A stretch of 64,000 bases of DNA from Gemmataceae bacterium (GCA_009692005.1 SHZZ01000006.1:46847-110846); one strand, 5' to 3'; shown: positions 33,113-42,712, counted from the first letter of the stretch. Numbers and translations: made by a program. The notes: a model not told the origin generated them from the sequence alone.

Positions 33113-35437
33113 ATGCTACGGAAAATTTGGCTCGCTTCGGTTTTCATGGCTTTAACCGGGACCGGTTTGCTCCTCAGCAACCCAGTAGCTACCAAGGCTA
33201 ACCCGGGAGAAAAAACCCGTTTGATAACCGTCAATGAGACGGGCAAAGGCCCGGTAAAATGCAAAATATTGCAGGAATGGAAAACACCTGAAGGCAGCAA
33301 AGCCTTCAAGGTGGAAGCGGTCGATACGGGCGAAACCATGACAGTGCTGGTCATGCAAACTGGCACGGTTGAAACGGGGAAGGGCAAAAATTCATCCATG
33401 GCTTCCACCAAAATTTATCACTGGGGGAAAGCCAAGACTTGTCCTGTAGGTTTCCCTCAACCTCCCAGCAACTTGCCTTTGAATAACGTTGTCTCCCAAC
33501 CCAAGAACTCAGTCCCTCCCGGTGAGGGAAAAGTCCCGGTGAAAACCGCCGTGCGCACCAGTCCCGAAGTGCCCATGAAGACTGCCATTCAGGAAGGGAA
33601 AAAACCTGCCCCGCTAACCCTTCCCGTATTTCAGAAAAGCTCCACGGAAACAGCCAAAGGCAGTGGGCCAATTGAATTTCAAACCGTGCCAGCCCCGGGA
33701 GCTGGACACATTGCTGTCGTCCCCAGTAAAAACGAAACTGCCAAAATCGCGGCCAAGGGGGAAAACAAAACCCCGGTCCGTTCGGCTTTGTCCGGCCTTG
33801 TAGACACCTTGGGTAAAAAGCCGGAAGGCCCAAAGAATTCCGAAATGAAGGACAAAATCATCATCCTCAAGGAGGAGAAAACCTGGGTCAAGACAACGAC
33901 CGGGCCGGAAAAGATCCTCAAGGAGCATGTCCTTTCGGTAACCAAGAAAGAAGAAAACACGATTCCGGTCGCCGTGGCCAAAAGCTCCACACCCCCAGCC
34001 AAGGTTGAGGCCGCCCCTGCCCCCAAAGCATTGCCAAAGGAAATGGCCAAAAAGTCTGAAATCCCCGCTATTCCTAACAAGAAATTAACCGTGCCAACCA
34101 TCACGGTTTCCCAAGAGAAGAAAAAAACTCCTGAAGCTGCCAAAACACTGGTAGCCAGCAAAGAGACCAAACCGGCGACGGAACCTGCCAAGCCGCAGGA
34201 TTGGCGAAAGTCGTGGGGAAACCTCAAAGAAGAAAAGATTCCCGAATTCCCGATTAAGAGGGTGAAGGAAGAAAAATTGCCACTGGCCGATCCGACCAAG
34301 CCGGACCCGCTGAAAAGCGTCAATGAACTTCACCCAGCGCTAGAAGAAAAAATTGCAAAAAGAGCTTCCCGGCAAATGGGCAAGAACGCCGCCGAGCGGG
34401 AATTGGAGGCGATCCTCCCGGGAAAAGAAAAGATCAAAATGCCAGCACAAATGGCTGAAGCTTCCATGCCCAGAAAAATTGTTAAAGACAAACCGGTTCA
34501 AAAGCCTGTGAAAGAAGAAATCATTATCGTGGAGAGGCAACGGGCGCCCTTTGCGGCAAAATGGGCGGTGCCTTTCGGAAATGTCAAAGAAGAAATGCAG
34601 GCCGGCGGAGAGATGATTAACAAAACCCTGGCCAGGATTTCCGGGGTGTTGATTCGGCCTTTCACGCGAGAAACACGGCTGCTTGGGCCGCGCATCCCCC
34701 AGGGTTCCGGTTCGGTTTTGGCCGCGGGGGCGCCCCCGCTTTACATGATTCCCATGTGGCCGGTTGACCGCCCGCACGGCCCCGCCCCGCACCCTTATCA
34801 AATCACCCCGCCCCAGGCGCCCAATCCTTTCGCCCATTTGGGGGTTAATCAGCCCCATCAGGCTGGCCGGTCAACGACCAATGGCATGGGTAATGCCTTT
34901 ACCAGCATTGGCAACACCCGGCCAATTCCCGCCGATTTGGCCGGTGTCGCTCCGGCTGGCAATGCTTTTTCGGTTCCCCCTTCTCCCGAAGCGAGCATGG
35001 AAAACCCGCCCACTATGATGGCCAGAATGACGATGCCAATGAATCCAGGCTTCCCGGGCGCAGCTTTTCCCCCAGGGGCCAATAACCTGGCCATGATGCA
35101 ACCCCAAGTCCAGATGCAACAGTACAATTTGGATCTTGTGGGGATTTTGAAATCCGCCATTTACCCTTCGCAAAGGGAATGGGCCGCGGAGCAACTTGGA
35201 GCCATGGGGGCTCAAGGGAACCCGGCGATCGGGGCGATTCTTTTGTCCTCGGCCAAAGAGGATCCGGCGCCCATGGTTCGCGCCTCTTGCCTCCGGGCTC
35301 TCCGGGGAATGAAAATTCATAACATGGAAGTTATGGAAGCAATCCAGGCCTTGAGGACCGACACGGATCCCCGGGTTCGAAGTGAAGCGGACCTGATCCT
35401 GATTCAATTAACCGGGGCCAAGTTGGGAAGCCGATAA
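33113..35437 (+). CDS. Secreted Lys/Pro-rich protein with a C-terminal HEAT-repeat domain
   Basis: 774 residues. A signal peptide (MLRKIWLASVFMALTGTGLLLS) is followed by about 70 residues of possible beta structure (VKCKILQEWKTPEGSKAFKV, DTGETMTVLV). Residues about 110-430 are low-complexity, rich in Lys, Pro, Ala, Thr and Glu, with recurring phrases like KKTPEAAKTL and AKSSTPPAK. Residues 560-670 are rich in Pro, Met, Asn and Gly. The last 100 residues form HEAT-like helices (REWAAEQLGAMGAQGNPAIG, MVRASCLRALRGM, DPRVRSEADLILIQL). No enzyme motif is seen. It may span the periplasm or bind the envelope; that is inference. It sits between two terminators and so is transcribed alone. Confidence 0.65.
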   Translation: MLRKIWLASVFMALTGTGLLLSNPVATKANPGEKTRLITVNETGKGPVKCKILQEWKTPEGSKAFKVEAVDTGETMTVLVMQTGTVETGKGKNSSMASTKIYHWGKAKTCPVGFPQPPSNLPLNNVVSQPKNSVPPGEGKVPVKTAVRTSPEVPMKTAIQEGKKPAPLTLPVFQKSSTETAKGSGPIEFQTVPAPGAGHIAVVPSKNETAKIAAKGENKTPVRSALSGLVDTLGKKPEGPKNSEMKDKIIILKEEKTWVKTTTGPEKILKEHVLSVTKKEENTIPVAVAKSSTPPAKVEAAPAPKALPKEMAKKSEIPAIPNKKLTVPTITVSQEKKKTPEAAKTLVASKETKPATEPAKPQDWRKSWGNLKEEKIPEFPIKRVKEEKLPLADPTKPDPLKSVNELHPALEEKIAKRASRQMGKNAAERELEAILPGKEKIKMPAQMAEASMPRKIVKDKPVQKPVKEEIIIVERQRAPFAAKWAVPFGNVKEEMQAGGEMINKTLARISGVLIRPFTRETRLLGPRIPQGSGSVLAAGAPPLYMIPMWPVDRPHGPAPHPYQITPPQAPNPFAHLGVNQPHQAGRSTTNGMGNAFTSIGNTRPIPADLAGVAPAGNAFSVPPSPEASMENPPTMMARMTMPMNPGFPGAAFPPGANNLAMMQPQVQMQQYNLDLVGILKSAIYPSQREWAAEQLGAMGAQGNPAIGAILLSSAKEDPAPMVRASCLRALRGMKIHNMEVMEAIQALRTDTDPRVRSEADLILIQLTGAKLGSR

Positions 35438-35482
35438 TTACCAGCTTTTTCTTGTCTCTTCGTCTTGGATTTGCTAGACCAT

Positions 35483-35518
35483 AGCCGGCTCATCGCAAGC
35501 CGGCTTGGTTTATTTTTC
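35483..35518 (+). terminator. Terminator between the HEAT-domain gene and fabI
   Basis: AGCCGGCT at 35483-35490 pairs with AGCCGGCT at 35498-35505 around a 7-nt loop, followed by TGGTTTATTTTT. It lies 46 bp past the stop at 35437 and only 16 bp before the fabI start, so fabI would need a promoter that overlaps it, or read-through. Confidence 0.65.
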
Positions 35519-35533
35519 AACCATGGAGTTCCC

Positions 35534-36415
35534 ATGATTCCCATTGATTTAACCGGGAAAACTGCCCTGATTACCGGGGTAGGCGACAATGTGGGCTTTG
35601 CCTGGCACATTGCGAAAGTTCTTCAGGCGGCCGGCGCGAAATTGTACTTCGCCGTCCACCCCCGATTGGTCTCAATCGTTGATAGCATTCTTGAACGCGA
35701 TGCCGATGCCGAAAGCCGCATCCTCCCCTACGGGAAAGGCAACCTGCGGGTTGAAAAAGTCCTCCCCTGCGATGCCGGTTTTGACACCCTCGCCGATGTC
35801 GATGAAAAAACTAAAAACGACAAGCGTTATTCCAAACATGGCGACTTCACCATCGAGGGAATGGCGAAAACCCTATCTCAACTCACTCCGGGGCTGGACA
35901 TTGTCCTGCACGCCATCGCTTTCACCCCAGAGATCAAAAACCAGGCGTGGCAAACCTCGCGAGCCGCTTACCTCACCGCCCTGAGCGTCAGTTCTTATTC
36001 TTTAACCGCGCTGCTGCGAGCTTGTCTTCCCTTGATGGAGAACCGTCCTGGGGGCGCTTGCGCCGTTGGCCTGTCGTACTTGGGCGGCGACCGCGTAATT
36101 CCCCATTATGGCGGGGGAATGTCCACTGCCAAGGCAGCCTTGCAAATTGACGCCAAGCAACTTGCCAGCAACTTGGGGCCAAAGGGAATCCGGGTTAACA
36201 TTATTTCCGCAGGGCCGTATGCTTCCCGGGCGGCCAAGGCCATTGGCGATATTGGCCAAATGATCGACCATGCTGCTAGCCGCTCTCCCCTTCCCCGAGC
36301 TATCGACCCAGAAGAGGTCGGCACGGCGACAGCATTCCTTTGCAGCCCACTGGCCTCGGCAATCACCGGCCAAGTTCTTTATGTCGACTGCGGGTACAAT
36401 GTCATGGGTGTTTGA
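35534..36415 (+). CDS. fabI: Enoyl-[acyl-carrier-protein] reductase, plant/chlamydia-type FabI
   Basis: 293 residues from ATG 35534 with GGAG just upstream; an in-frame ATG at 35465 precedes a terminator hairpin and gives no family sequence. It reduces the enoyl-ACP double bond in fatty-acid elongation with NAD(P)H. The N-terminus DLTGKTALITGVGDNVGFAW has the FabI Rossmann start. The active site is SYLGGDRVIPHYGGGMSTAK: Tyr, then Tyr with Lys eight residues on, as in plant, apicomplexan and chlamydial enzymes, where E. coli FabI has seven. A ten-residue insertion (VDEKTKNDKRYSKHGDFT) also matches that branch. It converges with the methyltransferase gene. Confidence 0.9.
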   Translation: MIPIDLTGKTALITGVGDNVGFAWHIAKVLQAAGAKLYFAVHPRLVSIVDSILERDADAESRILPYGKGNLRVEKVLPCDAGFDTLADVDEKTKNDKRYSKHGDFTIEGMAKTLSQLTPGLDIVLHAIAFTPEIKNQAWQTSRAAYLTALSVSSYSLTALLRACLPLMENRPGGACAVGLSYLGGDRVIPHYGGGMSTAKAALQIDAKQLASNLGPKGIRVNIISAGPYASRAAKAIGDIGQMIDHAASRSPLPRAIDPEEVGTATAFLCSPLASAITGQVLYVDCGYNVMGV

Positions 36416-36651
36416 TTTTTCCTTTTGCCGGCTTGAAGGCAGTTTGAATATTTTTTGGTTGAAGGATCAGTGTCTGCCTTTCTTTGGGAATTGAATCACC
36501 CCCTCCCGCTGGCATCGGGGACGGAATTTTTAGCAAGGGCAAAAGCCTGACCTGCATTTCCATCGCGCCCAAAGGATTAAGTCCTGGGGAACAAACACAT
36601 CATCCAGTTATCCCATCTCTCACGGTACGAGCTGGGAGTTCCCTTTGGCCA

Positions 36652-37707
36652 TTAGGCAAACCGAGCGATCATCGCGCCGCAATGAGCCAGAGTAGGGGCG
36701 ATGGGATCGGAGGTCATCCCCAGATCCTTTAACCACCCGCGGATTTCCCCAGCGCTGTACGCCCTGCCTTCGGTCAAACTAAACAACGAAGCCGAATAAA
36801 GGGCAATGGCCAGCGGTCCGTCCAAGGCATCTGTCAAAAAGACATCGTGAATGATCAGGATGCCGTTTTGGGGAAGGGACCGGGCCAGTTTCGTCAACAG
36901 CGCCTTGCATTCGGCCACATCCCAATCGTGAAGCACATTGGAAAGCAGGATGGCATCAGCCCCCGAAGGGACATCATCCTTGAACATATCGCCTGGATGG
37001 AATCGGGTTCGATTCTCGACTTTGGCCTGGCGGACTAATTCCTCGGCAACTTTTAACACTTCCTGTCCATCCCAAAGGACAGATTGCAAGGAGGGATTTT
37101 TTTCCATCAGTGCAATGGCGTAAAGGCCGCTGCCAGCGCCCACATCCAAAAGCCTTTGAAACCCGGTCAAAGAAACTTTTTGGGCCAGGACAGGGGCCAC
37201 ATTCCTGGCCCTGCCCGCCAACGAAAGCGTTAGCCTGCGAGCGCTGTCCGCTTTCTCCATGGCCGACTCCATCCCTTCGCGAAAAATAAAGGCATGGCCC
37301 TCGTCAGCGCTTTCAGCCTGCCGCGGTTTGTCGGTTTTCAACATGCGGACCATGTCAAGGACACCGGGGGAATTTCCCGCCAGTCCGATGTAATTGGCAA
37401 TGCTGAATTCTCCCCCTTGTAATAGGTGAGTCATGGCCAGAGAAGTCAGGCCAATTTTCCCTTCACTGACTTCCAGCAAGCCAAACGCTTTCAAAGCTGT
37501 GGAGAAAACTACCCAGGCGCGCCTGGTCAACTCCAGCTCTTTTTGCAACTCCTCTTCCGGAATTGGCCCAGGGAGAAGTTTTTCAAAAACCTGAAAATGC
37601 ACTACAGCCGCGGTCAGCAACTCCGTCGCATGGCAGCCGCGGAACAATTCAAACAAAGGGGCCGGATCGCTCGGAGGTTGCTTCAAGGGGAAAGCGTTGG
37701 ACAGCAT
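36652..37707 (-). CDS. O-methyltransferase-like SAM-dependent methyltransferase
   Basis: 351 residues from ATG 37707, which has GAGG at a good distance; an in-frame TTG at 37797 would add 30 residues. An N-terminal winged-helix dimerisation part (FELFRGCHATELLTAAVVHFQVF, RAWVVFSTALKAFGLLE) precedes a Rossmann methyltransferase with LLDVGAGSGLYAIAL, FHPGDMFKDDVP, LLSNVLHDWD and ILIIHDVFL. This is the layout of plant-type O-methyltransferases and bacterial hydroxyneurosporene or polyketide methyltransferases. The His in LHDWD fits the catalytic base. The substrate is unknown and no biosynthetic cluster surrounds it. Confidence 0.82.
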   Translation of the reverse strand: MLSNAFPLKQPPSDPAPLFELFRGCHATELLTAAVVHFQVFEKLLPGPIPEEELQKELELTRRAWVVFSTALKAFGLLEVSEGKIGLTSLAMTHLLQGGEFSIANYIGLAGNSPGVLDMVRMLKTDKPRQAESADEGHAFIFREGMESAMEKADSARRLTLSLAGRARNVAPVLAQKVSLTGFQRLLDVGAGSGLYAIALMEKNPSLQSVLWDGQEVLKVAEELVRQAKVENRTRFHPGDMFKDDVPSGADAILLSNVLHDWDVAECKALLTKLARSLPQNGILIIHDVFLTDALDGPLAIALYSASLFSLTEGRAYSAGEIRGWLKDLGMTSDPIAPTLAHCGAMIARFA

Positions 37708-37910
37708 AACGGCCTCATTTTTCGAGTCAAAAGGGATTTCAATACGGGGCCCGGAAAGTTGGGGAAAACCTTCAGAAACTGCGTCTTTTCTGGCCAAGCT
37801 CCTATTCTAGAACTAAACTGACATCCTGCATGCCTAGGGAACTGGCTATCTCTCACAAGCCAATCGGGCAAGGTTTTTTGTCATTCACGCTATCTGGAAA
37901 TGGGAAAAAG

Positions 37911-39368
37911 ATGAGCAATAAAGAACAAGGCGACCTGGCTTTGATTGGCCTTGCCGTCATGGGGCAGAACCTGATTCTCAACATGAACGATCATGGCTAC
38001 AAGATCGTCGCTTACAACCGGACAGTTTCCAAGGTGGATGATTTCCTGGCCAAGGAAGCCAAGGGCACGCAAATCATTGGCGCTCACTCCATTCAGGAAA
38101 TGTGCCAATTATTGAAGCGCCCTCGCCGGGTCATGATGCTGGTGAAAGCAGGCCAGGCCGTCGATGACTTCATCGAACAGATTATTCCTCATATGGAAAA
38201 TGGCGACATCATCATCGACGGGGGAAACTCCCTTTTCGAAGACACTAATCGCAGGGTGAAATACCTGGAATCCAAGGGAATTCTTTACATCGGCACTGGA
38301 GTGTCAGGGGGTGAGGAAGGCGCTCGCCGCGGGCCAAGCATCATGCCAGGCGGATCCAAGGAGGCCTGGCCCCATGTCAAAGAAATCTTCCAGTCTATAA
38401 GCGCCAAGGTGGAAGACGGCACCCCTTGCTGCGATTGGGTGGGTGAAGGGGGCGCGGGACATTATGTCAAGATGGTGCATAACGGCATCGAGTACGGCGA
38501 TATGCAACTCATTTGTGAAGCCTATGACATTATGCGCCAAGGACTGGGAATGTCGCACGAGGAGATGCATCAAACTTTCTCCAAATGGAACCAAGGCGAG
38601 TTGGATTCTTACCTGATAGAAATCACCCGGGACATTTTGGCCTACAAGGAAAACGGCGAACCTCTGGTGGAAAAGATCCTGGATGCGGCCGGACAAAAAG
38701 GCACCGGCAAATGGACCGTGGTGAATTCCCAGGATTTGGGAATGCCCGTCACCTTGATCGCGGAAGCAGTTTATAGCCGCTGCGTTTCGGCCTTAAAAGA
38801 AGAGCGCGTGGCCGCCGCCAAGGTTTTAAAAGGGCCGAAAAAAGCGATCAGCGGCAACAAGGAAAAATTAATTCAGAACATTCACGATGCCCTTTACGCT
38901 TCCAAAATCGTCAGCTACACCCAGGGCTACATGCTCATGCGCGCCGCGGCAAAGGAATATGGCTGGGATTTGAATTATGGCGGCATCGCCCTGATGTGGC
39001 GCGGCGGTTGCATCATCCGCAGCAGATTCCTGGCCAAAATTAAAGATGCCTTCGACAGGAAAAAGAAGCTGACCAACCTGCTTCTCGACTCTTATTTCAA
39101 AAAGGAAATCAAGCGTTGCCAGAAAGGCTGGCGGAACATCCTGGCCCTGGCCATTAAGAAAGGTATTCCCGTTCCAGCCATGAGCACGGCTTTGGCCTTT
39201 TTCGATTCCTACCGCGCCGAGCGACTGCCCGCCAACTTGCTCCAGGCGCAACGGGATTATTTTGGGGCGCACACTTACGAGCGAGTGGACCAACCACGGG
39301 GCCAATTCTTCCACACCAATTGGACCGGCCGGGGCGGGGATATTTCCAGCTCCAGTTACAATGCATGA
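37911..39368 (+). CDS. gnd: 6-phosphogluconate dehydrogenase (decarboxylating)
   Basis: 485 residues from ATG 37911. NADP-binding GLAVMGQNLILNMNDHGY, then YNRT, IIDGGNSLFEDT, GVSGGEEGARRGPSIMPGG and KMVHNGIEYGDMQ with the catalytic Lys, and a C-terminal dimer tail ending in HTNWTGRGGDISSSSYNA. This long form is the dimeric type. It converts 6-phosphogluconate to ribulose 5-phosphate in the oxidative pentose-phosphate pathway. It converges with hrpB, 8 bp apart. Confidence 0.94.
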   Translation: MSNKEQGDLALIGLAVMGQNLILNMNDHGYKIVAYNRTVSKVDDFLAKEAKGTQIIGAHSIQEMCQLLKRPRRVMMLVKAGQAVDDFIEQIIPHMENGDIIIDGGNSLFEDTNRRVKYLESKGILYIGTGVSGGEEGARRGPSIMPGGSKEAWPHVKEIFQSISAKVEDGTPCCDWVGEGGAGHYVKMVHNGIEYGDMQLICEAYDIMRQGLGMSHEEMHQTFSKWNQGELDSYLIEITRDILAYKENGEPLVEKILDAAGQKGTGKWTVVNSQDLGMPVTLIAEAVYSRCVSALKEERVAAAKVLKGPKKAISGNKEKLIQNIHDALYASKIVSYTQGYMLMRAAAKEYGWDLNYGGIALMWRGGCIIRSRFLAKIKDAFDRKKKLTNLLLDSYFKKEIKRCQKGWRNILALAIKKGIPVPAMSTALAFFDSYRAERLPANLLQAQRDYFGAHTYERVDQPRGQFFHTNWTGRGGDISSSSYNA

Positions 39369-39376
39369 GTTCAAAG

Positions 39377-41920
39377 TTACTTGGGCCGGTTTTGCTTTTT
39401 AGCTTCCGGCCCTGTTTTTCCCCCATCAAATTCCAGGGGATTCTCCGGCCAGGCGTGCTTGGGGTAACGGCCCCGCAAATCTTTCCGCACCAGGTGATAG
39501 GAGTTTTTCCAAAATCCCGCCAGGTCATCAGTCACTTGCTGAGGGCGGAAATTCGGGGCCAGGAGCTTCAGTAAAATGGCGACCTTGCCCAGGGCAATTC
39601 GAGGCGTTTCTCGCAAACCGAAAAAGTCTTGGATCCTGGCGGAAATCTCTGGTCTTCCCCCCTTGGGGTAAACAACCGCCGCCCTCCTTCCTTTGGGCAT
39701 GGTAAAAGCCGAGGGCGCTTCCTTTTCAACGATCCTTCTCTGTTCATGATTCAAGGCCCGGGCCAGCATTCCAGACCAATCTCCCTCACGGATTTCACCA
39801 AGGGACTTTTTCCCCTGGCAAACCCAGCGCAAGGGAACTTCCAGCCAATTCGGATCGGGTTCGGGCAGGCCCAGTTCCGGGCAGGCCTGCTTCAAATACC
39901 TCAACCTTTGTAAAAATTGGCCGCCTTCGGTTTCCGTGGCTGGCAAATAATCCAGCAGTTTTTCTTTCGCCTTGTGAAACAGGATTTCTTCCGGCTTGTC
40001 CTCTGGCGACAGATGAGCAGGTTTTTCTTCCAGTAAAAGGTCCATGTACCTTAGGCGCCGCCAGACCATGATTTTTCCAGTTTTGTCATCCAATTCCAAC
40101 TCTCGGGTCTCGCCAAGGTGCGCCGGGTTCAACCAATCCCTTTGAACACTCGAAGCCATCCAAACCTTGGATTCAATTCCCCCGGCTTCCACATCCAGGC
40201 AAATAAAGAGGGGGGAATTTTGCACCACGCTCTGAGAAGAAAGTTGAACACCTCGGCAGCCAACCATTAACCCGCGGGGATTTCCCGCTCCGCGCCTGGC
40301 CGCCACCCGGTCGGGAAAACCGGCCAACACCGTCTTGAGGAACCCTTCGTGGGAATCCTGCATGGGGGGGCTCTTGGCGCCAGGAAAACAACGGAGGAAT
40401 TGGTCCCGAATTCTCAGCAGGCTTCTGGCCCGGTCGGGAGCCAAAACATTTCCAATTGAATCCGCCACTCTTCCGGTTGCTTCAAACTGTTCCAAAACCT
40501 CCACTTGTTCCAAGAGGTCGGAATCCCCAGGGACGGGTTTGGAATTTTTCCGGGCATTCATTCCACGGTCAAAGGGCGAGCGTTCGGAAAGTAAGGCGGC
40601 TGCCATACAAGCCCTGGGAAGGCAACCGTTTTCCAATCCGGAAATCAGTAGTCTGGCCAGCCTCGGATGGGCTGGAATTCCGGTCATGCGGCTGCCCAGG
40701 TCGGTAATTCGCCCTTCTTTGATCGCGCCCAGTTTTTCCAATTGGCCGATGGCAAGAGAAAGGGATCCTTGAGGAGGTTTCTCAAACCAAGGGAACGAAT
40801 CCAAGTTAGATTCACCCAGGGCAAAAAGCCGCAATACTCCTTCGGCAAGGTTTACCCGGGCAACCTCGGGGCGATCAAAGTCTTCTTTATTCTTGTGTTC
40901 CGCTTCACTCCATAGGCGGTAGCAAAACCCCGGCCCTTCTCGCCCAGCCCTGCCCGTGCGCTGGTCGGCAGATGCTTTGGAAATGGGAACTAGTTCCAGG
41001 TGGTTCAGCCCCAGGTTGGTATCTTGCCGACTCTGCCTGGCGAGGCCGGAGTCAATGACCGTGGAAACTCCCTGAACCGTCACCGAGGACTCCGCCACAT
41101 TGGTTGAGAGAATAATTTTCCGTTTCTTTCCATGGCAAATTGCTTTTTCCTGAGCTTCCAGGGAAAGGTCGCCATGAAGAATATGAATCTCCCAATCCGG
41201 CTGGTAATTCGCCAGAGCCGATTTCGCTTTGAGAATTTCACCCATCCCAGGAAGGAAAACCAGCACATCGCCCACAGATTTCCCGGCCACGGAAGGGAAC
41301 AATTCCTTCAGGGCGGAACTGATCTCCTTGTTGAATGACCGGGGCTGATAATTCACCTCGACAGGGAACACTCTGCCTTGGGAAATTAGGATCGGGCAAT
41401 TGTTCAAATATTGAGAAACAGCTTGCGCATTCAAAGTGGCGGACATGACCAAGATTTTCAAGTCGGGGCGCAGGGTTTTGCGAACCAACTCCACCAACCC
41501 CAAAATAAGATCGTTTTCCAAACCCCGTTCATGAAATTCATCCAGAATAATGGCGCCCACACCTGGAAGCTCAGGCTGGGCCGCCATTTGGTTCAAGAGA
41601 ACTCCAGGAGTCACCGCCAGCAACCGTGTTTCTTTGCCAAAGCAGAAATCAAAGCGAACCTGGTAGCCGATTTCTTTTCCCAATGTGGTCCGAGAGAGCG
41701 CAGCCATGCGGCTGGCCGCGGCCTTGGCCGCCAGCCGTCTCGGTTCCACCAGAATAACCCTGCCTGCAATAATGGATTGAATGGAAAGGGGAACCAAGGT
41801 GGTCTTGCCGGCCCCAGGTGGAGCCTGGACGACCGCGCATCCCTCTTTAGCCAATGCCTGACTTATTGCCGGGAGAATATTCTTAACCGGCAAGGACTCG
41901 GCAATTTCCGGATTAACCAT
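39377..41920 (-). CDS. hrpB: ATP-dependent helicase HrpB (DEAH-family)
   Basis: 847 residues. Walker A is APPGAGKTTLVPL (about 33-45), motif II is ILDEFHERGLEND (DEFH in place of DEAH, typical of HrpB), then MSATLNAQ, STNVAESSVT and QRTGRAGREGPGFCYRLW. After the helicase core come the HA2 region and the HrpB C-terminal domain, with EFDGGKTGPEAKKQNRPK near the end. HrpB is a 3'-to-5' nucleic-acid helicase of poorly known role, possibly in RNA processing. The stop lies 24 bp before the next feature on the strand; the DUF3467-like gene lies just upstream. Confidence 0.92.
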   Translation of the reverse strand: MVNPEIAESLPVKNILPAISQALAKEGCAVVQAPPGAGKTTLVPLSIQSIIAGRVILVEPRRLAAKAAASRMAALSRTTLGKEIGYQVRFDFCFGKETRLLAVTPGVLLNQMAAQPELPGVGAIILDEFHERGLENDLILGLVELVRKTLRPDLKILVMSATLNAQAVSQYLNNCPILISQGRVFPVEVNYQPRSFNKEISSALKELFPSVAGKSVGDVLVFLPGMGEILKAKSALANYQPDWEIHILHGDLSLEAQEKAICHGKKRKIILSTNVAESSVTVQGVSTVIDSGLARQSRQDTNLGLNHLELVPISKASADQRTGRAGREGPGFCYRLWSEAEHKNKEDFDRPEVARVNLAEGVLRLFALGESNLDSFPWFEKPPQGSLSLAIGQLEKLGAIKEGRITDLGSRMTGIPAHPRLARLLISGLENGCLPRACMAAALLSERSPFDRGMNARKNSKPVPGDSDLLEQVEVLEQFEATGRVADSIGNVLAPDRARSLLRIRDQFLRCFPGAKSPPMQDSHEGFLKTVLAGFPDRVAARRGAGNPRGLMVGCRGVQLSSQSVVQNSPLFICLDVEAGGIESKVWMASSVQRDWLNPAHLGETRELELDDKTGKIMVWRRLRYMDLLLEEKPAHLSPEDKPEEILFHKAKEKLLDYLPATETEGGQFLQRLRYLKQACPELGLPEPDPNWLEVPLRWVCQGKKSLGEIREGDWSGMLARALNHEQRRIVEKEAPSAFTMPKGRRAAVVYPKGGRPEISARIQDFFGLRETPRIALGKVAILLKLLAPNFRPQQVTDDLAGFWKNSYHLVRKDLRGRYPKHAWPENPLEFDGGKTGPEAKKQNRPK

Positions 41921-41944
41921 TTCCCGCTCGGAATTGGAAGGACA

Positions 41945-42544
41945 TTATTGGGGCTTGTTTTCCTTGGGCGGGCCCTGAGGGGGATTCAACCGTTCGCAGA
42001 ATTGCTGATAGCCCTTTTTCAAAGTATGGGAAAACCCGGTGGCCTGTGCGGCGGACATATAAATTCGCGACACAACCACACTGCGCGGGTAAAAGGTGGC
42101 AATAAAATCAAATGCGAACTCCGCCGGGTTATGGCTGATCATGACGGCGTTGGCGTACACACCGCCCAAAAGATCATCATTCGTTTTTATCTGGGCGTAA
42201 AGTTCATCGATGGGCAAGGGCACCGCGCCAGGCGGTGGAGGGGGCATTGGGGGCAGCGGCCCGAATTTCCCCGCGTACATCGACAGGTTTTCATCCAGGG
42301 CGTTAATAAAACTGGCAAACGACGGCGGCGACATCACCACCCGCGACGCCAACCGGTGCGGCTGAACCAGCCTCTGAAGAAAATCGAGAATAAATTCATG
42401 AGGGCCATTCAGCAACAGGGCGCCAGATGAAAACACACCCGAAACCACTTTTTCCGGCACTCGAGCTGAGGATTGTGAATAGCGCACCTCCTGAGTATGC
42501 GTGTCCGGTTCCTTTTGGGGGTCAGGTTTGTTTTCTTCCGCCAT
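41945..42544 (-). CDS. Tandem DUF3467-like protein
   Basis: 199 residues from ATG 42544 (MAEENKPD); an in-frame ATG at 42589 would add 15 residues, and both are possible. Two copies of the same module are visible: residues about 33-95 (VVSGVFSSGALLLNGPHEFILDF, ASRVVMSP) and 127-185 (LGGVYANAVMISHNPAEFAFDF, VVSRIYMSA). DUF3467 proteins normally carry one such module of about 90 residues; their function is unknown. A Pro-rich spacer (PPMPPPPPGAVP) separates the copies. It shares a strand with hrpB, 24 bp upstream of that gene's start. Confidence 0.7.
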   Translation of the reverse strand: MAEENKPDPQKEPDTHTQEVRYSQSSARVPEKVVSGVFSSGALLLNGPHEFILDFLQRLVQPHRLASRVVMSPPSFASFINALDENLSMYAGKFGPLPPMPPPPPGAVPLPIDELYAQIKTNDDLLGGVYANAVMISHNPAEFAFDFIATFYPRSVVVSRIYMSAAQATGFSHTLKKGYQQFCERLNPPQGPPKENKPQ

Positions 42545-42664
42545 GGGGTTCTTCGCTTCCTTCCTTTTGGTTTCACTCTTCCCCAGCATATTAATCCGGG
42601 TGATTTTTTAGCACTAGACAAAACCGTCTTACTTTAGCCATGGAGCCTCTTGGCCCTGCCAGGT

Positions 42665-42670
42665 TATAAT
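42665..42670 (+). promoter_or_regulatory. TATAAT -10 box before the metallo-beta-lactamase-fold gene
   Basis: A perfect TATAAT lies 42 bp upstream of the ATG at 42713, at a distance fitting a promoter. No good -35 box is seen at 16-18 bp, so the call is weak. Confidence 0.35.
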
Positions 42671-42712
42671 AGCCTGAGGTGTATTGGTGCCCGGAAACAG
42701 AAAGGCGCTGCC

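Noticed and set aside
36484..36732. 82-codon plus-strand ORF between fabI and the methyltransferase gene
   Set aside because: Overlaps the 3' end of the methyltransferase gene antisense and has no SD or recognisable sequence.
41411..42430. Plus-strand frame of 339 codons
   Set aside because: Antisense to hrpB and the DUF3467-like gene, both with conserved motifs; composition is typical of a shadow.
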